A stretch of DNA of 5,708 nt from Mollicutes bacterium (GTDB taxonomy: Bacteria; Bacillota_I; Bacilli_A; Izemoplasmatales; Izemoplasmataceae). The stretch spans positions 1 to 5,708 of the forward strand of contig PWKX01000082.1 of NCBI GenBank assembly GCA_003559585.1. The letters are read 5' to 3'. How positions within the stretch are numbered: the stretch's first letter is position 1; every line of letters begins with the position of its first letter. A program made the position numbers and the translations under genes. Below the pieces are notes generated by a model. It searched no databases. It was given only the letters and a program-made list of their open reading frames with translations, and was not told the DNA's origin. This document shows positions 1 to 5,044 of the stretch, in pieces.

Positions 1-1
1 A

Positions 2-78
2 TGGCGTTCCGGGAGGGATTCGAACCCCCGACCGATGGCTTAGAAGGCCATTGCTCTATCCAACTGAGCTACCGAAAC
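2..78 (-). tRNA. tRNA-Arg (anticodon UCU), CCA encoded
   Basis: The minus strand folds into a complete 77-nt cloverleaf. The acceptor stem pairs GTTTCGG with CCGGAAC (one U-G wobble), followed by discriminator G and an encoded CCA. The D stem is GCTC/GAGC, the anticodon stem ATGGC/GCCAT, and the T stem GGGGG/CCCTC around loop TTCGAAT. The anticodon loop CTTCTAA places UCU at positions 34-36, so the tRNA reads AGA (and possibly AGG) arginine codons. The segment lengths add up exactly to a canonical short-variable-loop tRNA. It has its own promoter upstream; no terminator is visible because the window ends one base past the CCA, so a longer tRNA cluster to the left cannot be excluded. Confidence 0.97.
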
Positions 79-134
79 ATACGTGTCATTTCAAGATATC
101 AAGCGATTAAGAGTCATCTCAAAATGCCTTAATA

Positions 135-163
135 ATTATATACCAACCATGGTTTTTTGTAAA
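135..163 (-). promoter_or_regulatory. sigma-70 promoter of the tRNA-Arg gene
   Basis: Read on the minus strand, a -35 box TTTACA (158-163, 5 of 6 matches) is followed after exactly 17 nt by a perfect -10 box TATAAT (135-140). The predicted transcription start is near 128, giving a leader of about 50 nt before the tRNA. The spacer holds a perfect 10-bp palindrome, AACCATGGTT, at 145-154. The promoter lies just past the terminator of the upstream Fur-family gene, so the tRNA appears to be transcribed independently. Confidence 0.75.
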
Positions 164-182
164 GGCCTATTACAACCAATTT

Positions 183-209
183 AAAAGCAATTCCGGTGGA
201 ATTGCTTTT
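183..209 (-). terminator. intrinsic terminator of the Fur-family gene
   Basis: A perfect 12-bp inverted repeat (183-194 with 198-209) encloses a 3-nt loop. In minus-strand RNA the stem ends in GCUUUU and continues with AAAUUGG, so the U-run is short. The hairpin is AT-flanked on both arms and could work in either direction, but only the minus strand has a gene leading into it. The TAA stop codon of the regulator (208-210) lies on the first arm, so a terminating ribosome would cover part of the hairpin. Confidence 0.6.
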
Positions 210-684
210 ATCTTGAAAGTTTTTTGATAAAACAAGCATCTGTGGCTTTACATTGGTCTGTATCGTAGTGAGCACAAGTCCCCTCAACAACAATTTGCAG
301 TTTATTGACGTTGAAGTTTTTAAAGATTTCGTGATTCTTAATATAATCAAAAATATCAGAATCATTGATCTCAATGATGTTGTTGTTAACACGGCATGTC
401 ACATGGATATGAGAATCAGCAGAATGCGTAGATTCATCAATGGTTAAATCATAGTGTTTTTTGCCATTAATGAAAATTTGCGTGACGATTTTATGTTCAA
501 TTAAAAAATCAATGTTATTATAGACAGTTCCCAAATTATGAAAGCCAAGTTTCTTCAATTCAGAGTGAATTTCTTGAATGGTTAAATGTTTGCCTTCAAG
601 CACATCAATAATCGCTCTTCTTTGTTTAGTAATTCGAACATTTTGTTTTCTAAGTTCTTGAAAGATTGCTTCTTTATGTTCCAT
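208..684 (-). CDS. Fur/PerR-family metal-dependent transcriptional repressor with an altered zinc site
   Basis: This 158-aa protein has Fur-family layout. An N-terminal winged helix (about 1-80) includes the signature GTVYNNIDFLIE (52-63). A C-terminal dimerisation and metal domain follows. Residues aligning with the PerR/Fur regulatory site are present: H33, D79, H92, H94 (in HIHVTC) and E105. The structural zinc site normally uses two CxxC pairs. Here only the first cysteine of each remains (C97 with N100, C137 with Y140), and extra cysteines C145 and C151 appear in a longer tail. I chose the ATG at 684 because GGTGAT, complementary to the 16S tail, lies 4 nt upstream; an in-frame GTG at 693 falls inside that site. 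Family members repress iron, manganese, zinc or peroxide-response genes as dimers. Which metal is sensed cannot be told, so no symbol is given. It is a single-gene unit with its own terminator. Confidence 0.92.
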   Translation of the reverse strand: MEHKEAIFQELRKQNVRITKQRRAIIDVLEGKHLTIQEIHSELKKLGFHNLGTVYNNIDFLIEHKIVTQIFINGKKHYDLTIDESTHSADSHIHVTCRVNNNIIEINDSDIFDYIKNHEIFKNFNVNKLQIVVEGTCAHYDTDQCKATDACFIKKLSR

Positions 685-704
685 AATTATCACCCACTGC
701 TATA

Positions 705-719
705 TTAACATTTTTATAA
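705..719 (-). promoter_or_regulatory. possible Fur/PerR-box operator in the regulator's own promoter
   Basis: On the minus strand TTATAAAAATGTTAA matches the PerR consensus TTATAATNATTATAA at 11 of 14 defined positions. It overlaps a weak candidate promoter (-10 TAATAT at 702-707, -35 TGTTTT at 725-730, 17-nt spacing) about 20 nt upstream of the regulator's start codon. That is the usual place for autoregulation in this family. In such AT-rich DNA a match of this quality can arise by chance, so this is only suggestive. Confidence 0.3.
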
Positions 720-747
720 ATAAAAAAACAGTGAAATACCTATAAAA

Positions 748-781
748 AAGCGATAACACCTTATTAAAGGTATTATCGCTT
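748..781 (-). terminator. intrinsic terminator downstream of coaD
   Basis: A 15-bp inverted repeat (748-762 with 767-781) has a 4-nt loop and is followed on the minus strand by six Ts (745-750). The one apparent mismatch (757/772) is a G-U wobble in minus-strand RNA but a C-A mismatch on the other strand. This supports termination of the minus-strand operon. It starts 8 nt after the coaD stop codon and separates coaD from the Fur-family gene. Confidence 0.9.
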
Positions 782-788
782 GATTAGA

Positions 789-1274
789 CTAACTGTCAAT
801 TGTTTTTTGTTTAAGTTTATCAACCACATATGGTGGGGCAAAGGTTGACAGGTCGCCTTTGAATTGGGCGATTTCTTTGACAGTGGTGCTACTCATAAAC
901 GAATACTTATTATCAGTCATGAAAAACACCGAATCAATGCCTTTGTCTAAGACACGGTTGGCATGCGTCATTTGGAATTCATACTCAAAATCGGTTAAAG
1001 CTCTAAGCCCACGCACAATGTGCGTCGCGCCTAAAGCTTTCGCGTGTTTCACCGTTAAGGTATTAGAGGTATGAATTTCAATTTTATCTTGGCATGATTG
1101 TAAGCAATGTTTAATCATATCAATGCGTTCATCTTGATCAAACATCGTATTTTTTCTAGGGTTCACACTCACTAAAATATAAAGCTTATCAAAAATTTTT
1201 AGTGCGCGTTTAATGATATCAATGTGACCGTAAGTAATGGGATCAAAACTCCCAGGATAAAGGCCTACTTTCAT
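789..1274 (-). CDS. coaD: phosphopantetheine adenylyltransferase (PPAT), coenzyme A biosynthesis
   Basis: CoaD transfers AMP from ATP to 4'-phosphopantetheine, giving dephospho-CoA, the penultimate step of cytoplasmic CoA synthesis. The 161-aa product has the usual family length (about 160) and the nucleotidyltransferase signatures in order. These are GSFDPITYGH (8-17) with the TxGH form of the HxGH motif, a basic segment around K41, RGLRALTDFEYEFQM (88-102) with R88 and R91, and the C-terminal motif FMSSTTVKE (126-134). The ATG overlaps the rsmD stop as ATGA, so translation is probably coupled. It is the last gene of the five-gene operon, ending in TAG just before a strong terminator. The rsmD-coaD pairing is common in Gram-positive bacteria. 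CoaD is normally essential. No truncation or unusual residue was seen in the motifs. Confidence 0.97.
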   Translation of the reverse strand: MKVGLYPGSFDPITYGHIDIIKRALKIFDKLYILVSVNPRKNTMFDQDERIDMIKHCLQSCQDKIEIHTSNTLTVKHAKALGATHIVRGLRALTDFEYEFQMTHANRVLDKGIDSVFFMTDNKYSFMSSTTVKEIAQFKGDLSTFAPPYVVDKLKQKTIDS

Positions 1275-1819
1275 AATGAAGGCCGCCTTTCTAACAACAA
1301 GATTTTGGTGATGCCCATGGTGCGTTCTTTTTTAATTGTTAAGGTTGATGGAATGTCAACCGTAGTTGTTTTACCCGTTAAGATGGCAATCACCCCATGA
1401 GGGTTTAAGATGGTATTTTCTTCAATTAACGCTAGACAACGCTTAAGTAAGTCGCTGTCATATGGTGGGTCCAACAGAATCAGATCATAACGACCTGCCT
1501 TAGCATTTAGAAACTTTAAGGCATCCATTTGATGGGTGTTTGTGGATTGTTGAATGGCAAGGTCGGTGATGTTATCTAATAAAACGTGATAAGCACGCCT
1601 ATCTTTTTCTACAAACTCACAAAACCTTAAGCCTCTAGACACCCCTTCAATGCCCAAAGCCCCACTGCCAGCAAACAAATCTAAGGCAGTTTGCCCTGGT
1701 AAGTGGGTTTGAAGGCTGTTGAACAAGCTTTCTTTAACGCTATCTTTGGTGCTTCTGGTTTGATCACCAGCCACCATATGCAGTTTTCTACGCCGGTATG
1801 CACCAGCAATCACACGCAT
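1271..1819 (-). CDS. rsmD: 16S rRNA (guanine(966)-N2)-methyltransferase RsmD
   Basis: RsmD methylates G966 of 16S rRNA (E. coli numbering) in the assembled small subunit, using S-adenosylmethionine. From the chosen start the protein is 182 aa and opens with the family's MRVIAG. A TRSTKDSVKESLFN segment follows, then the SAM-binding motif DLFAGSGALG (47-56), an acidic residue after the second strand (FVEKD, about 69-73), and the catalytic NPPY-type motif DPPY (117-120). I chose the ATG at 1819, one base after the peptidase TAA, because it matches the usual N-terminus. An in-frame ATG at 1858 would add 13 residues (MKKPSSKSHTAHN) and overlap the upstream gene by 38 nt. Neither start has a clear Shine-Dalgarno, so coupling to the upstream gene is likely and the start is not certain. 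It overlaps coaD as ATGA. Confidence 0.93.
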   Translation of the reverse strand: MRVIAGAYRRRKLHMVAGDQTRSTKDSVKESLFNSLQTHLPGQTALDLFAGSGALGIEGVSRGLRFCEFVEKDRRAYHVLLDNITDLAIQQSTNTHQMDALKFLNAKAGRYDLILLDPPYDSDLLKRCLALIEENTILNPHGVIAILTGKTTTVDIPSTLTIKKERTMGITKILLLERRPSL

Positions 1820-1820
1820 G

Positions 1821-2882
1821 TTATGCGCCGTATGTGATTTGCTTGACGGTTTCTTCATCTAAGGCGAGCACCATCTTCTCGATTAAATCAACAAGCGCAT
1901 TGTAATCATCTTCATGCATGATTGATGTATGAGAATGCAAATATCTAACCGGCACACAAAGTGCGATTGATGGGACCCCTGAACGGGTTAAATGCATTTT
2001 TCCACCATCAGTTCCACCACGCTTAAGATGGGTTAACTGATAAGGGATATTGTGCTTTTCAGCTAAGGCAATTGTGAAATCACGCATGCCTTTGTGGCCA
2101 ACCATGCTAGAATCGCTGATCATGATGCCCACACCCTTGCCAAGTTCGGTCTCTTTTGAACCGCCTGGAAAATCGTGTGCAATCGTCGTATCAACCGCAA
2201 TACCGATATCTGGGTTGATTTGGTATGCACTGGTCGTCGCCCCGCGCAAGCCAACTTCTTCTTGTACGGTTCCCACACCAAAATATGTGTTTTGATGTTC
2301 TTTATTTTTAATACGGTTTAAGACATCAATCGCTGCGGCACAACCAACACGGTTATCCCATGCTTTACCTAAGTAATATTTTTCATTGCTTAAAGTCATG
2401 GGTTGAATATACGGTGTGATCATATCGCCAAGACGAATGTTTAGTTTTTCAGCTTCTTCTTTATCTTTAACCCCAATATCTAAATACATGGTGTCCATAT
2501 CAACTGGTTTTTTACGCTCTTCAGCAGTTAAAATGTGTGGGGCTTTCGCACCAATCACACCACGAATTTTTTGGTTATCGTTGGTGGTGATTTCCATTTG
2601 CTGAGCCAGCATCACCTGTGACCACCAACCACCTGCTGGAATAAACTTAATGTATCCTTCATCGGTGATTTTTGTCACCATGAAGCCAACTTCATCCATA
2701 TGACCAGCGACCATAATCTTAGGACCGTTTGATTGACCAACGCGTTTGCCAATGACACTACCTAAATTGTCATAGCTCACTTCGCTGTTTTTTTCTAATT
2801 GTTTACTCATGTAATCGCGAACTTCTTTTTCATTCGCAGGAATGCCGTTTAAGGCTGATAGTTCTTTTAAAATTTTATGCAT
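1821..2882 (-). CDS. M42-family metallo-aminopeptidase (YtoP/FrvX/glutamyl-aminopeptidase type)
   Basis: This 353-aa protein has the usual M42 length. M42 enzymes are cytoplasmic two-metal aminopeptidases, often 12-subunit assemblies, that trim peptides. The metal and catalytic motifs are all present: AGHMDEVGF (59-67, ligand H61), GKAWDNRVG (172-180, bridging D176), GTVQEEVGLRG (204-214, catalytic E208 and ligand E209), AVDTT (229-233, ligand D231) and RYLHSHTS (313-320, ligand H316). GGTDGG (289-294) is also typical. An AGGAGG ribosome binding site lies 8 nt before the ATG. It follows the membrane-protein gene by 18 nt and leads directly into rsmD, so it is a mid-operon gene. Some relatives are annotated as endoglucanase or deblocking aminopeptidase. 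The peptidase family is secure, but substrate preference cannot be read from the sequence. Confidence 0.95.
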   Translation of the reverse strand: MHKILKELSALNGIPANEKEVRDYMSKQLEKNSEVSYDNLGSVIGKRVGQSNGPKIMVAGHMDEVGFMVTKITDEGYIKFIPAGGWWSQVMLAQQMEITTNDNQKIRGVIGAKAPHILTAEERKKPVDMDTMYLDIGVKDKEEAEKLNIRLGDMITPYIQPMTLSNEKYYLGKAWDNRVGCAAAIDVLNRIKNKEHQNTYFGVGTVQEEVGLRGATTSAYQINPDIGIAVDTTIAHDFPGGSKETELGKGVGIMISDSSMVGHKGMRDFTIALAEKHNIPYQLTHLKRGGTDGGKMHLTRSGVPSIALCVPVRYLHSHTSIMHEDDYNALVDLIEKMVLALDEETVKQITYGA

Positions 2883-2900
2883 CTACATATCCTCCTAGAT

Positions 2901-3452
2901 TTATGTGGTTGTTTTTGTTTTAGCGGGTTTATCTTTATGGGTTGCTTGGTTAATACCAATGAAAACATAAAATAAGCCGATGGCAAGACCAATCACTAAA
3001 AAGACAACGTCTAAGTGATTTAAAAATGGCATACCAGCAAATAATATATAAGCACCAATCGTTAACACCACAATGTAGGTTACAAATTTCGGTAAATCGG
3101 TATGCTTATTCAGTAAATGAAGAATGAGTAATAACACAACCCCACGTAAGTAAAGCAGTAAACCTAAAGCCACCGTTAAGGTCATATCTGTCCCAAAATC
3201 AAGCAGTAAGAACACCGCTAACCCAATAGCAATGACAAACTCGACGGTTAATATAAAAAGCACCCGGTTATCATGATAATGTTTATAGTCTTTCACGAAC
3301 CGTAGCACACTATACACCATAATCAAACCAGCGGCGATATACGTTACCCAATCGTCCAACATCTCCATAAAGAAACTAACTAAGAAAAAGGCAATAAATA
3401 CAATGCCTACAACTAAATTAATCACATGGTTCTTGCTAATCATTTTTTTCAT
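2901..3452 (-). CDS. six-helix integral membrane protein, HdeD/DUF308-like, in operon with MarR regulator
   Basis: I do not recognise a named gene. The 183-aa product has six hydrophobic segments at about 10-30, 35-53, 65-85, 91-112, 122-141 and 147-168. A short basic, Lys/Thr-rich tail (THKDKPAKTKTTT) is probably cytoplasmic. The hairpin-pair layout, with VYSVLR (46-51) ending helix 2, a glutamate (E71) in helix 3 and an RG (103-104) in helix 4, recalls HdeD/DUF308 proteins, though this is a judgement from pattern, not a search. The same landmarks recur in the 220-aa membrane protein beyond the MarR gene, so the two are probably paralogues. AAGGAGG sits 7 nt before the ATG and overlaps the MarR stop codon (12-nt gap), so the two genes are cotranscribed. 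Function unknown; HdeD relatives are linked to acid or envelope stress. Confidence 0.85.
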   Translation of the reverse strand: MKKMISKNHVINLVVGIVFIAFFLVSFFMEMLDDWVTYIAAGLIMVYSVLRFVKDYKHYHDNRVLFILTVEFVIAIGLAVFLLLDFGTDMTLTVALGLLLYLRGVVLLLILHLLNKHTDLPKFVTYIVVLTIGAYILFAGMPFLNHLDVVFLVIGLAIGLFYVFIGINQATHKDKPAKTKTTT

Positions 3453-3464
3453 TTTGATTCCTCC

Positions 3465-3929
3465 TTAAGATTTTGTAAGTGATTGTATTTTTTCATTTTG
3501 ATTCTCAATGATGCGTTCAAACACACTAAAGAAGTTTTTAAGTTCACGTGGTTTGACATTTTTTGTTAAATCTTCTGCACATGTTGTTTCAATGTCCATC
3601 ACTTGCTGGCACAGCGCTTCACTGGCTGCGGTTAAACTAATGTGCATCAATCGGCGGTCTTTCGCATCTTTTTCACGCTTGATCAAGCCTTTTTTTTCTA
3701 AACGTGTCAAGACCCCAGAAAGGGTTGCCTTATCCGTATCTAAGTACACAAGCACTTCTTTGGCACTTAAAGACTGATGTTTCTTAATGGTTTTCAAGAC
3801 TTGATACTGAGCATAGGTTAATTCAAACCGCTCTAAAATTTTGCTCATCATCCGTTTATGCAACATCGATGATTTGTTGATCGTGGTACACACTTCTTCT
3901 GTCACATCAAACACCTCTTCCTTGTACAT
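3465..3929 (-). CDS. MarR-family winged-helix transcriptional regulator, possibly redox-sensing
   Basis: The 154-aa protein has MarR architecture: N- and C-terminal helices for dimerisation around a winged helix at about 53-100. The recognition helix is DKATLSGVLTRLEKKG (66-81) and the wing is DAKDRRLMHISLT (88-100). C14 lies 24 residues before the TYAQY motif, the same spacing as between the sensing Cys15 and TYPQY in Bacillus subtilis OhrR as I recall that sequence. The OhrR Tyr40 position is kept (Y39) but its Tyr29 is Met. C107 and C117 are also present. Two starts are possible: ATG at 3929 (used here) and GTG at 3938. Neither has a Shine-Dalgarno, and the promoter ends only 8 nt before the GTG. 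It heads a five-gene operon with the membrane protein, peptidase, rsmD and coaD, and probably controls at least its own promoter. Confidence 0.93.
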   Translation of the reverse strand: MYKEEVFDVTEEVCTTINKSSMLHKRMMSKILERFELTYAQYQVLKTIKKHQSLSAKEVLVYLDTDKATLSGVLTRLEKKGLIKREKDAKDRRLMHISLTAASEALCQQVMDIETTCAEDLTKNVKPRELKNFFSVFERIIENQNEKIQSLTKS

Positions 3930-3945
3930 AGGTTGCACACAAAAT

Positions 3946-3974
3946 ATTATACTTCGTTTTACATCCTTTTTAAA
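3946..3974 (-). promoter_or_regulatory. sigma-70 promoter of the marR-to-coaD operon
   Basis: On the minus strand a -35 box TTTAAA (3969-3974, 4 of 6) and a perfect -10 box TATAAT (3946-3951) are separated by 17 nt. The predicted start of transcription is near 3939, one base before the GTG at 3938 and ten before the ATG at 3929. The mRNA should therefore have essentially no leader. The promoter lies directly after the terminator of the upstream membrane-protein gene. Confidence 0.7.
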
Positions 3975-3983
3975 GAGAAAAAC

Positions 3984-4014
3984 AAAAAAAGCTTTAACCC
4001 CGAGGGGTTAAAGC
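3984..4014 (-). terminator. intrinsic terminator of the 220-aa membrane-protein gene
   Basis: A perfect inverted repeat GCTTTAACCC/GGGTTAAAGC (3991-4014, tetraloop CGAG on the plus strand) is followed on the minus strand by seven Ts (3984-3990), then G and five more Ts. It lies 2 nt beyond the stop codon of the membrane-protein gene. It separates that gene from the MarR operon although both run in the same direction. Confidence 0.93.
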
Positions 4015-4016
4015 CG

Positions 4017-4679
4017 TTAACTTATCGGTTGATCACGATCTTTTTCTTCATCTTTTTTGCTTGGCGCTTGAATGCCTGTTGGCATCTGATCTTCAGCTGA
4101 AGGTTGATCGGTTGTTTCAACGGTTTTATAGCGACGGTAACGGTTATATTCGTTATACCCATCAAAAGCACTATAAGCAGCGCCTAAAAAGGCAAGGATT
4201 GCAAGTAAGATAACCAAATCTGAAGCTTGAAAACCTCTTGAAAAGATAAAGGATGCAACCACAATTGCAGCGATATGGAAGAAGTAACTCACATGATCAC
4301 CGGACTCAGCGCCATCACTAAGACCATAAAAATGTACCATTCCACGGACCAGTAACACACCCGCTAACATATAACCAAACACAGCCCCTAAGCCTTCTTC
4401 TGTGAAAAAAGCACCGAGTATAAAAATGGCAGCGACTAAGATGTTTAACGTGATTTCGATGATGTTAATGGTTTTAATTAAATCACTTTTTTGTGTGCGA
4501 ACAAACGGCACCAACCTTATGATCGCATAAACGGCAATTACCACACCAACCGATGCTTCAATGAGTTGATCAATATCTATCCAGATGAGCACAATCCCTA
4601 ATGTAATGAGTAATGCGGCAGCAATAAGTTTAAGAAACCAGTTATACATGTGAATCGTTGTAACTAATTTGTTGGCCAT
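4017..4679 (-). CDS. six-helix integral membrane protein, HdeD/DUF308-like, with long charged C-terminal tail
   Basis: No named gene is recognised. The 220-aa product has six predicted membrane segments at about 15-34, 41-60, 69-91, 98-118, 131-147 and 153-172. A Tyr/Arg-rich stretch (YNEYNRYRRYK, 175-185) follows, then a polar tail (186-220) rich in Asp, Glu, Lys, Pro and Gln. It shares with the 183-aa protein at 2901-3452 a VYAIIR at the end of helix 2 (50-55), a glutamate in helix 3 (E75) and VRG in helix 4 (111-113), with similar spacing; I infer a distant paralogue. The start has AGAGGG 6 nt upstream of the ATG. It is monocistronic, with its own promoter and strong terminator, and lies immediately downstream of a small RNA gene. 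Function unknown; the HdeD assignment is by pattern only. Confidence 0.85.
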   Translation of the reverse strand: MANKLVTTIHMYNWFLKLIAAALLITLGIVLIWIDIDQLIEASVGVVIAVYAIIRLVPFVRTQKSDLIKTINIIEITLNILVAAIFILGAFFTEEGLGAVFGYMLAGVLLVRGMVHFYGLSDGAESGDHVSYFFHIAAIVVASFIFSRGFQASDLVILLAILAFLGAAYSAFDGYNEYNRYRRYKTVETTDQPSAEDQMPTGIQAPSKKDEEKDRDQPIS

Positions 4680-4711
4680 TTTATCCCTCTTTCTTGGTTC
4701 ATTGATATCTA

Positions 4712-4726
4712 TATAATACTATTATA
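4712..4726. promoter_or_regulatory. perfect AT-rich dyad over the -10 region, candidate operator
   Basis: TATAATA-C-TATTATA is a perfect inverted repeat with 7-bp arms and a one-base centre. It includes the -10 box of the 220-aa membrane-protein gene and extends to the predicted transcription start. A dyad in this position is where a dimeric repressor such as a MarR or Fur protein could block RNA polymerase. Its halves resemble PerR half-sites but with a different spacing. AT-rich promoter sequence makes chance symmetry quite possible. Confidence 0.3.
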
Positions 4727-4749
4727 GTCTTGCACGGCTTAAACCACAA
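4721..4749 (-). promoter_or_regulatory. promoter of the 220-aa membrane-protein gene
   Basis: The minus strand has a perfect -10 TATAAT (4721-4726), and 17 nt upstream a partial -35 TTGTGG (4744-4749; TTG conserved). The predicted start near 4714 leaves a leader of about 35 nt carrying the AGAGGG ribosome binding site. The -35 box lies just past the T-run that ends the small RNA, so the two units abut without overlapping. Confidence 0.5.
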
Positions 4750-4759
4750 GTTAAACCAT

Positions 4760-4940
4760 AAAAAAATAGGTCCATGGGAAATCACTCGATTGCAGAACCG
4801 TCGCTCTACTATGGGGGTAACCTCTTGCTCAACCTTTAGGATTCCTTTAAAAAGCAAAGGCGTTCAACACCGGTTAAGCCTCGGTTCCTTATGTGATAAT
4901 TTGGGGTCGCACGTGAGTGATTTCCCATCGACCTATTCAC
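4760..4940 (-). ncRNA. structured small RNA of about 180 nt, possibly 6S RNA
   Basis: No convincing protein lies here. On the minus strand a perfect consensus promoter predicts a start near 4940, and the RNA would end in the T-run at 4760-4766. The ends pair in a 23-nt terminal helix (4915-4937 with 4765-4787) with one G-G mismatch (4929/4773). The closing strand leads straight into seven Ts, so the helix may double as terminator. Inside, a 7-bp helix (4882-4888 with 4794-4800) and a 5-bp helix (4872-4876 with 4818-4822) extend the rod, leaving an asymmetric internal loop of about 26 nt on the 5' side against about 6 nt on the 3' side. A small apical hairpin CCTTT/AAAGG (4856-4860/4845-4849) is possible. 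Length and rod-with-bubble shape fit 6S RNA, which binds RNA polymerase. I saw no hallmark motifs of RNase P RNA, tmRNA or SRP RNA. The RNA gene is well supported; its class is not. Confidence 0.8.
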
Positions 4941-4946
4941 ACTTAA

Positions 4947-4975
4947 ATTATAAGTTGATTTTCTTTAAATGTCAA
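4947..4975 (-). promoter_or_regulatory. perfect-consensus sigma-70 promoter of the small RNA
   Basis: The minus strand carries TTGACA (4970-4975), a 17-nt spacer and TATAAT (4947-4952): 12 of 12 consensus bases at optimal spacing, the strongest promoter in the window. The predicted start is near 4940, three nucleotides before the terminal helix of the RNA begins. No open reading frame of note and no ribosome binding site follow, which fits a highly expressed non-coding transcript. Confidence 0.9.
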
Positions 4976-5044
4976 TCGACTTGACCACAACCTTACATGC
5001 GGGCGGCGACATTGAGTAAAACTTTACCAAATAGCCCTACACAC

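Noticed and set aside
253..447. 64-codon plus-strand open frame inside the Fur-family gene
   Set aside because: It mirrors a secure minus-strand gene and has no ribosome binding site or family resemblance.
859..1074. 71-codon plus-strand open frame inside coaD
   Set aside because: It is antisense to a conserved enzyme gene and shows no start signals.
1271..1273. TGA stop of rsmD as proof of the standard genetic code
   Set aside because: A TAG follows two codons later, so this stop alone does not exclude TGA as tryptophan; the better argument is TGG use and full-length frames without internal TGA.
2050..2604. Two plus-strand open frames inside the M42 peptidase gene
   Set aside because: Both lie opposite conserved metal-site motifs and lack ribosome binding sites; they are mirror frames.
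3508..3777. 89-codon plus-strand open frame inside the MarR gene
   Set aside because: It mirrors the winged-helix coding region and has no supporting signals.
4760..4940. RNase P RNA, tmRNA or SRP RNA as the identity of the small RNA
   Set aside because: The conserved RNase P core motifs, a tRNA-like tmRNA end and the SRP GGAA/GCA loop region could not be found in either strand, and the length does not fit the first two.
4730..4984. 84-codon plus-strand open frame across the small-RNA region
   Set aside because: It is antisense to a sequence with a perfect opposite-strand promoter and terminal helix, has no ribosome binding site, and its composition is not protein-like.
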